From: JBCDCU01 sp039180865
Lineage (GTDB): Bacteria > Pseudomonadota > Alphaproteobacteria > Rhizobiales > JACESI01
Direction: 5' to 3'
Length of the DNA stretch: 23,195 nucleotides
Assembly (NCBI GenBank): GCA_039180865.1
Contig: JBCDCZ010000037.1
Coordinates: 1 to 23,195 of the forward strand
Shown in pieces: positions 22,546-23,195 of the stretch. Position 1 is the stretch's first letter. Each line of letters begins with the position of its first letter. The notes beneath the pieces were generated by a model that worked only from the letters and a program-made list of their open reading frames with translations, had not been told where the DNA came from and searched no databases. The translations under genes and the position numbers were made by a program.

Positions 22546-22591
22546 AGCACTTTGCAGTGTGCCTTCTTGCGCTAAGCCTTTCCCAAAAGAC

Positions 22592-22611
22592 GAATTCGGT
22601 TCAGAATTCGG
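22592..22611. repeat. GAATTCGG direct repeat before the last gene
   Basis: GAATTCGG occurs at 22592-22599 and again at 22604-22611, a 12-bp period, ending 25 bases before the start codon of the last gene. Each copy contains the palindrome GAATTC. The position suits an operator overlapping a promoter or early leader, but no regulator can be named. Confidence 0.4.
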
Positions 22612-22636
22612 TGAGTATTGGGAAGGAAACACCACC

Positions 22637-23195
22637 ATGGGTGATAACAGCATCAACAATCAGGTCCGGATTCAGGTCCAGACCGATGTGGGTCTGAATG
22701 TCCAGGGCGCCGATGTCAGCCCGATGTCCGCGCAGGTTGGAAGCGCCGATAACGCGCCCAACGTCCAAAACAACAACAATCAAAGCTGGGGTGCCAGCAT
22801 CAAAGAAGGCATATCGAATTTCTTCAGCCGAATGAGCGTCAAGTTCGATACCAAAATGGCGGAGATATCTGACAAGTTGGAAGCCAAAGGTGACAGCTTC
22901 AAGCAGACCAAACTCGGCAGCATTGGATTCAAGCTCTCGCACATACGCTCATCAGCTGACGAAAAGCGTGAAGCAAGGCGCGAGCGCAAGGAAGTGTTCC
23001 AGCAGCGTGAAAATGCCCGTCTTGATCGGGCCGACAAACGCGAAGTTGGCGGATTGCCTAAAACCAGCTTGAAATCAAGAACCGGCGGTATCCAGCAATT
23101 GTTCAAACCGGACGCGTCGCCGAAGTCTAGAGCCCATGTTAGCGTCAAGCTTGGTCAATTTCTGAGCGACATAAAGGCGGAAGTTCAGGAGAGCA
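22637..23195 (+). CDS. Unrecognised cysteine-free, Asn/Gln-rich then highly charged protein (3' end beyond window)
   Basis: An open frame of 186 codons starting at ATG 22637 and still open at the window edge. GGAAGGA lies about 10 bases before the start. I do not recognise the family. Residues 1-35 alternate polar and branched residues (NNQVRIQVQTDVGLNVQGAD) and look beta-like. Residues about 38-52 are Asn/Gln-rich (NAPNVQNNNNQSW). From about 55 the chain is predicted helical, and about 110-140 is dense in Lys, Arg and Glu (DEKREARRERKEVFQQ). There is no signal peptide, membrane segment or cysteine in the visible part. Composition differs from the metabolic genes before it, and its own upstream terminator and repeat suggest a separate transcription unit. 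A secreted, structural or disordered regulatory protein are all possible; none is supported. Confidence 0.7.
   Translation, partial: MGDNSINNQVRIQVQTDVGLNVQGADVSPMSAQVGSADNAPNVQNNNNQSWGASIKEGISNFFSRMSVKFDTKMAEISDKLEAKGDSFKQTKLGSIGFKLSHIRSSADEKREARRERKEVFQQRENARLDRADKREVGGLPKTSLKSRTGGIQQLFKPDASPKSRAHVSVKLGQFLSDIKAEVQES

Noticed and set aside
22601..22942. 113-codon minus-strand frame at the right edge
   Set aside because: The plus-strand frame from 22637 has a ribosome-binding site, stays open to the edge for 186 codons and has a coherent composition; the antisense frame has none of these.

Overview
The window looks like chromosomal DNA from an alphaproteobacterium, probably free-living and exposed to light. 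The grounds are moderately GC-rich coding sequence, tightly overlapping operons, an Agrobacterium PhrB-type iron-sulfur photolyase, and a proteobacterial-style NrtABC/NirBD/NasA set. I could not identify the species from sequence alone. There are 15 protein genes (one cut off by the right edge) and no tRNA, rRNA, insertion sequence or CRISPR array that I can see.

Region 1 (1-9941, + strand) is a complete nitrate-assimilation operon. A leader with an ANTAR-type hexaloop hairpin and a strong intrinsic terminator precedes nrtA (periplasmic nitrate-binding protein), nrtB (permease), a fused double-ATPase nrtC/D gene, nirB and nirD (NADH-nitrite reductase), and nasA (molybdenum nitrate reductase with a fused C-terminal [2Fe-2S] BFD domain). 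Import, nitrate to nitrite, and nitrite to ammonium are all encoded. The leader implies transcription antitermination by a NasT/NasR-type ANTAR protein encoded elsewhere.

Region 2 (10036-14562) is a photolyase/cryptochrome island. A PhrB-like FeS (6-4) photolyase on + converges, with only 5 bp between stop codons, on a minus-strand operon. That operon holds a cryptochrome/photolyase family protein with a basic tail, a 49-residue DUF2256 zinc-finger-like protein, and an unusual photolyase-like protein whose FAD domain comes first and is followed by a different alpha/beta domain.

Region 3 (14764-17472) holds an M20D amidohydrolase translationally coupled to an M24 (creatinase/Xaa-Pro-like) protein that has lost most metal ligands, then a convergent gamma-glutamylcyclotransferase-like gene. 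A 10-bp-arm inverted repeat lies in the M20/photolyase divergent promoter region.

Region 4 (17473-22466) is a BMP-family (nucleoside-type) ABC importer: a Tat-exported binding protein, two permeases and a two-domain ATPase. It is preceded by a very good sigma-54 (-24/-12) promoter and a structured leader. With the upstream amidohydrolases this suggests a nitrogen-limitation-induced scavenging system for an unidentified organic nitrogen compound.

Region 5 (22467-23195) has a likely terminator, a short direct repeat, and the start of an unrecognised cysteine-free, Asn/Gln-rich then highly charged protein that runs off the window.
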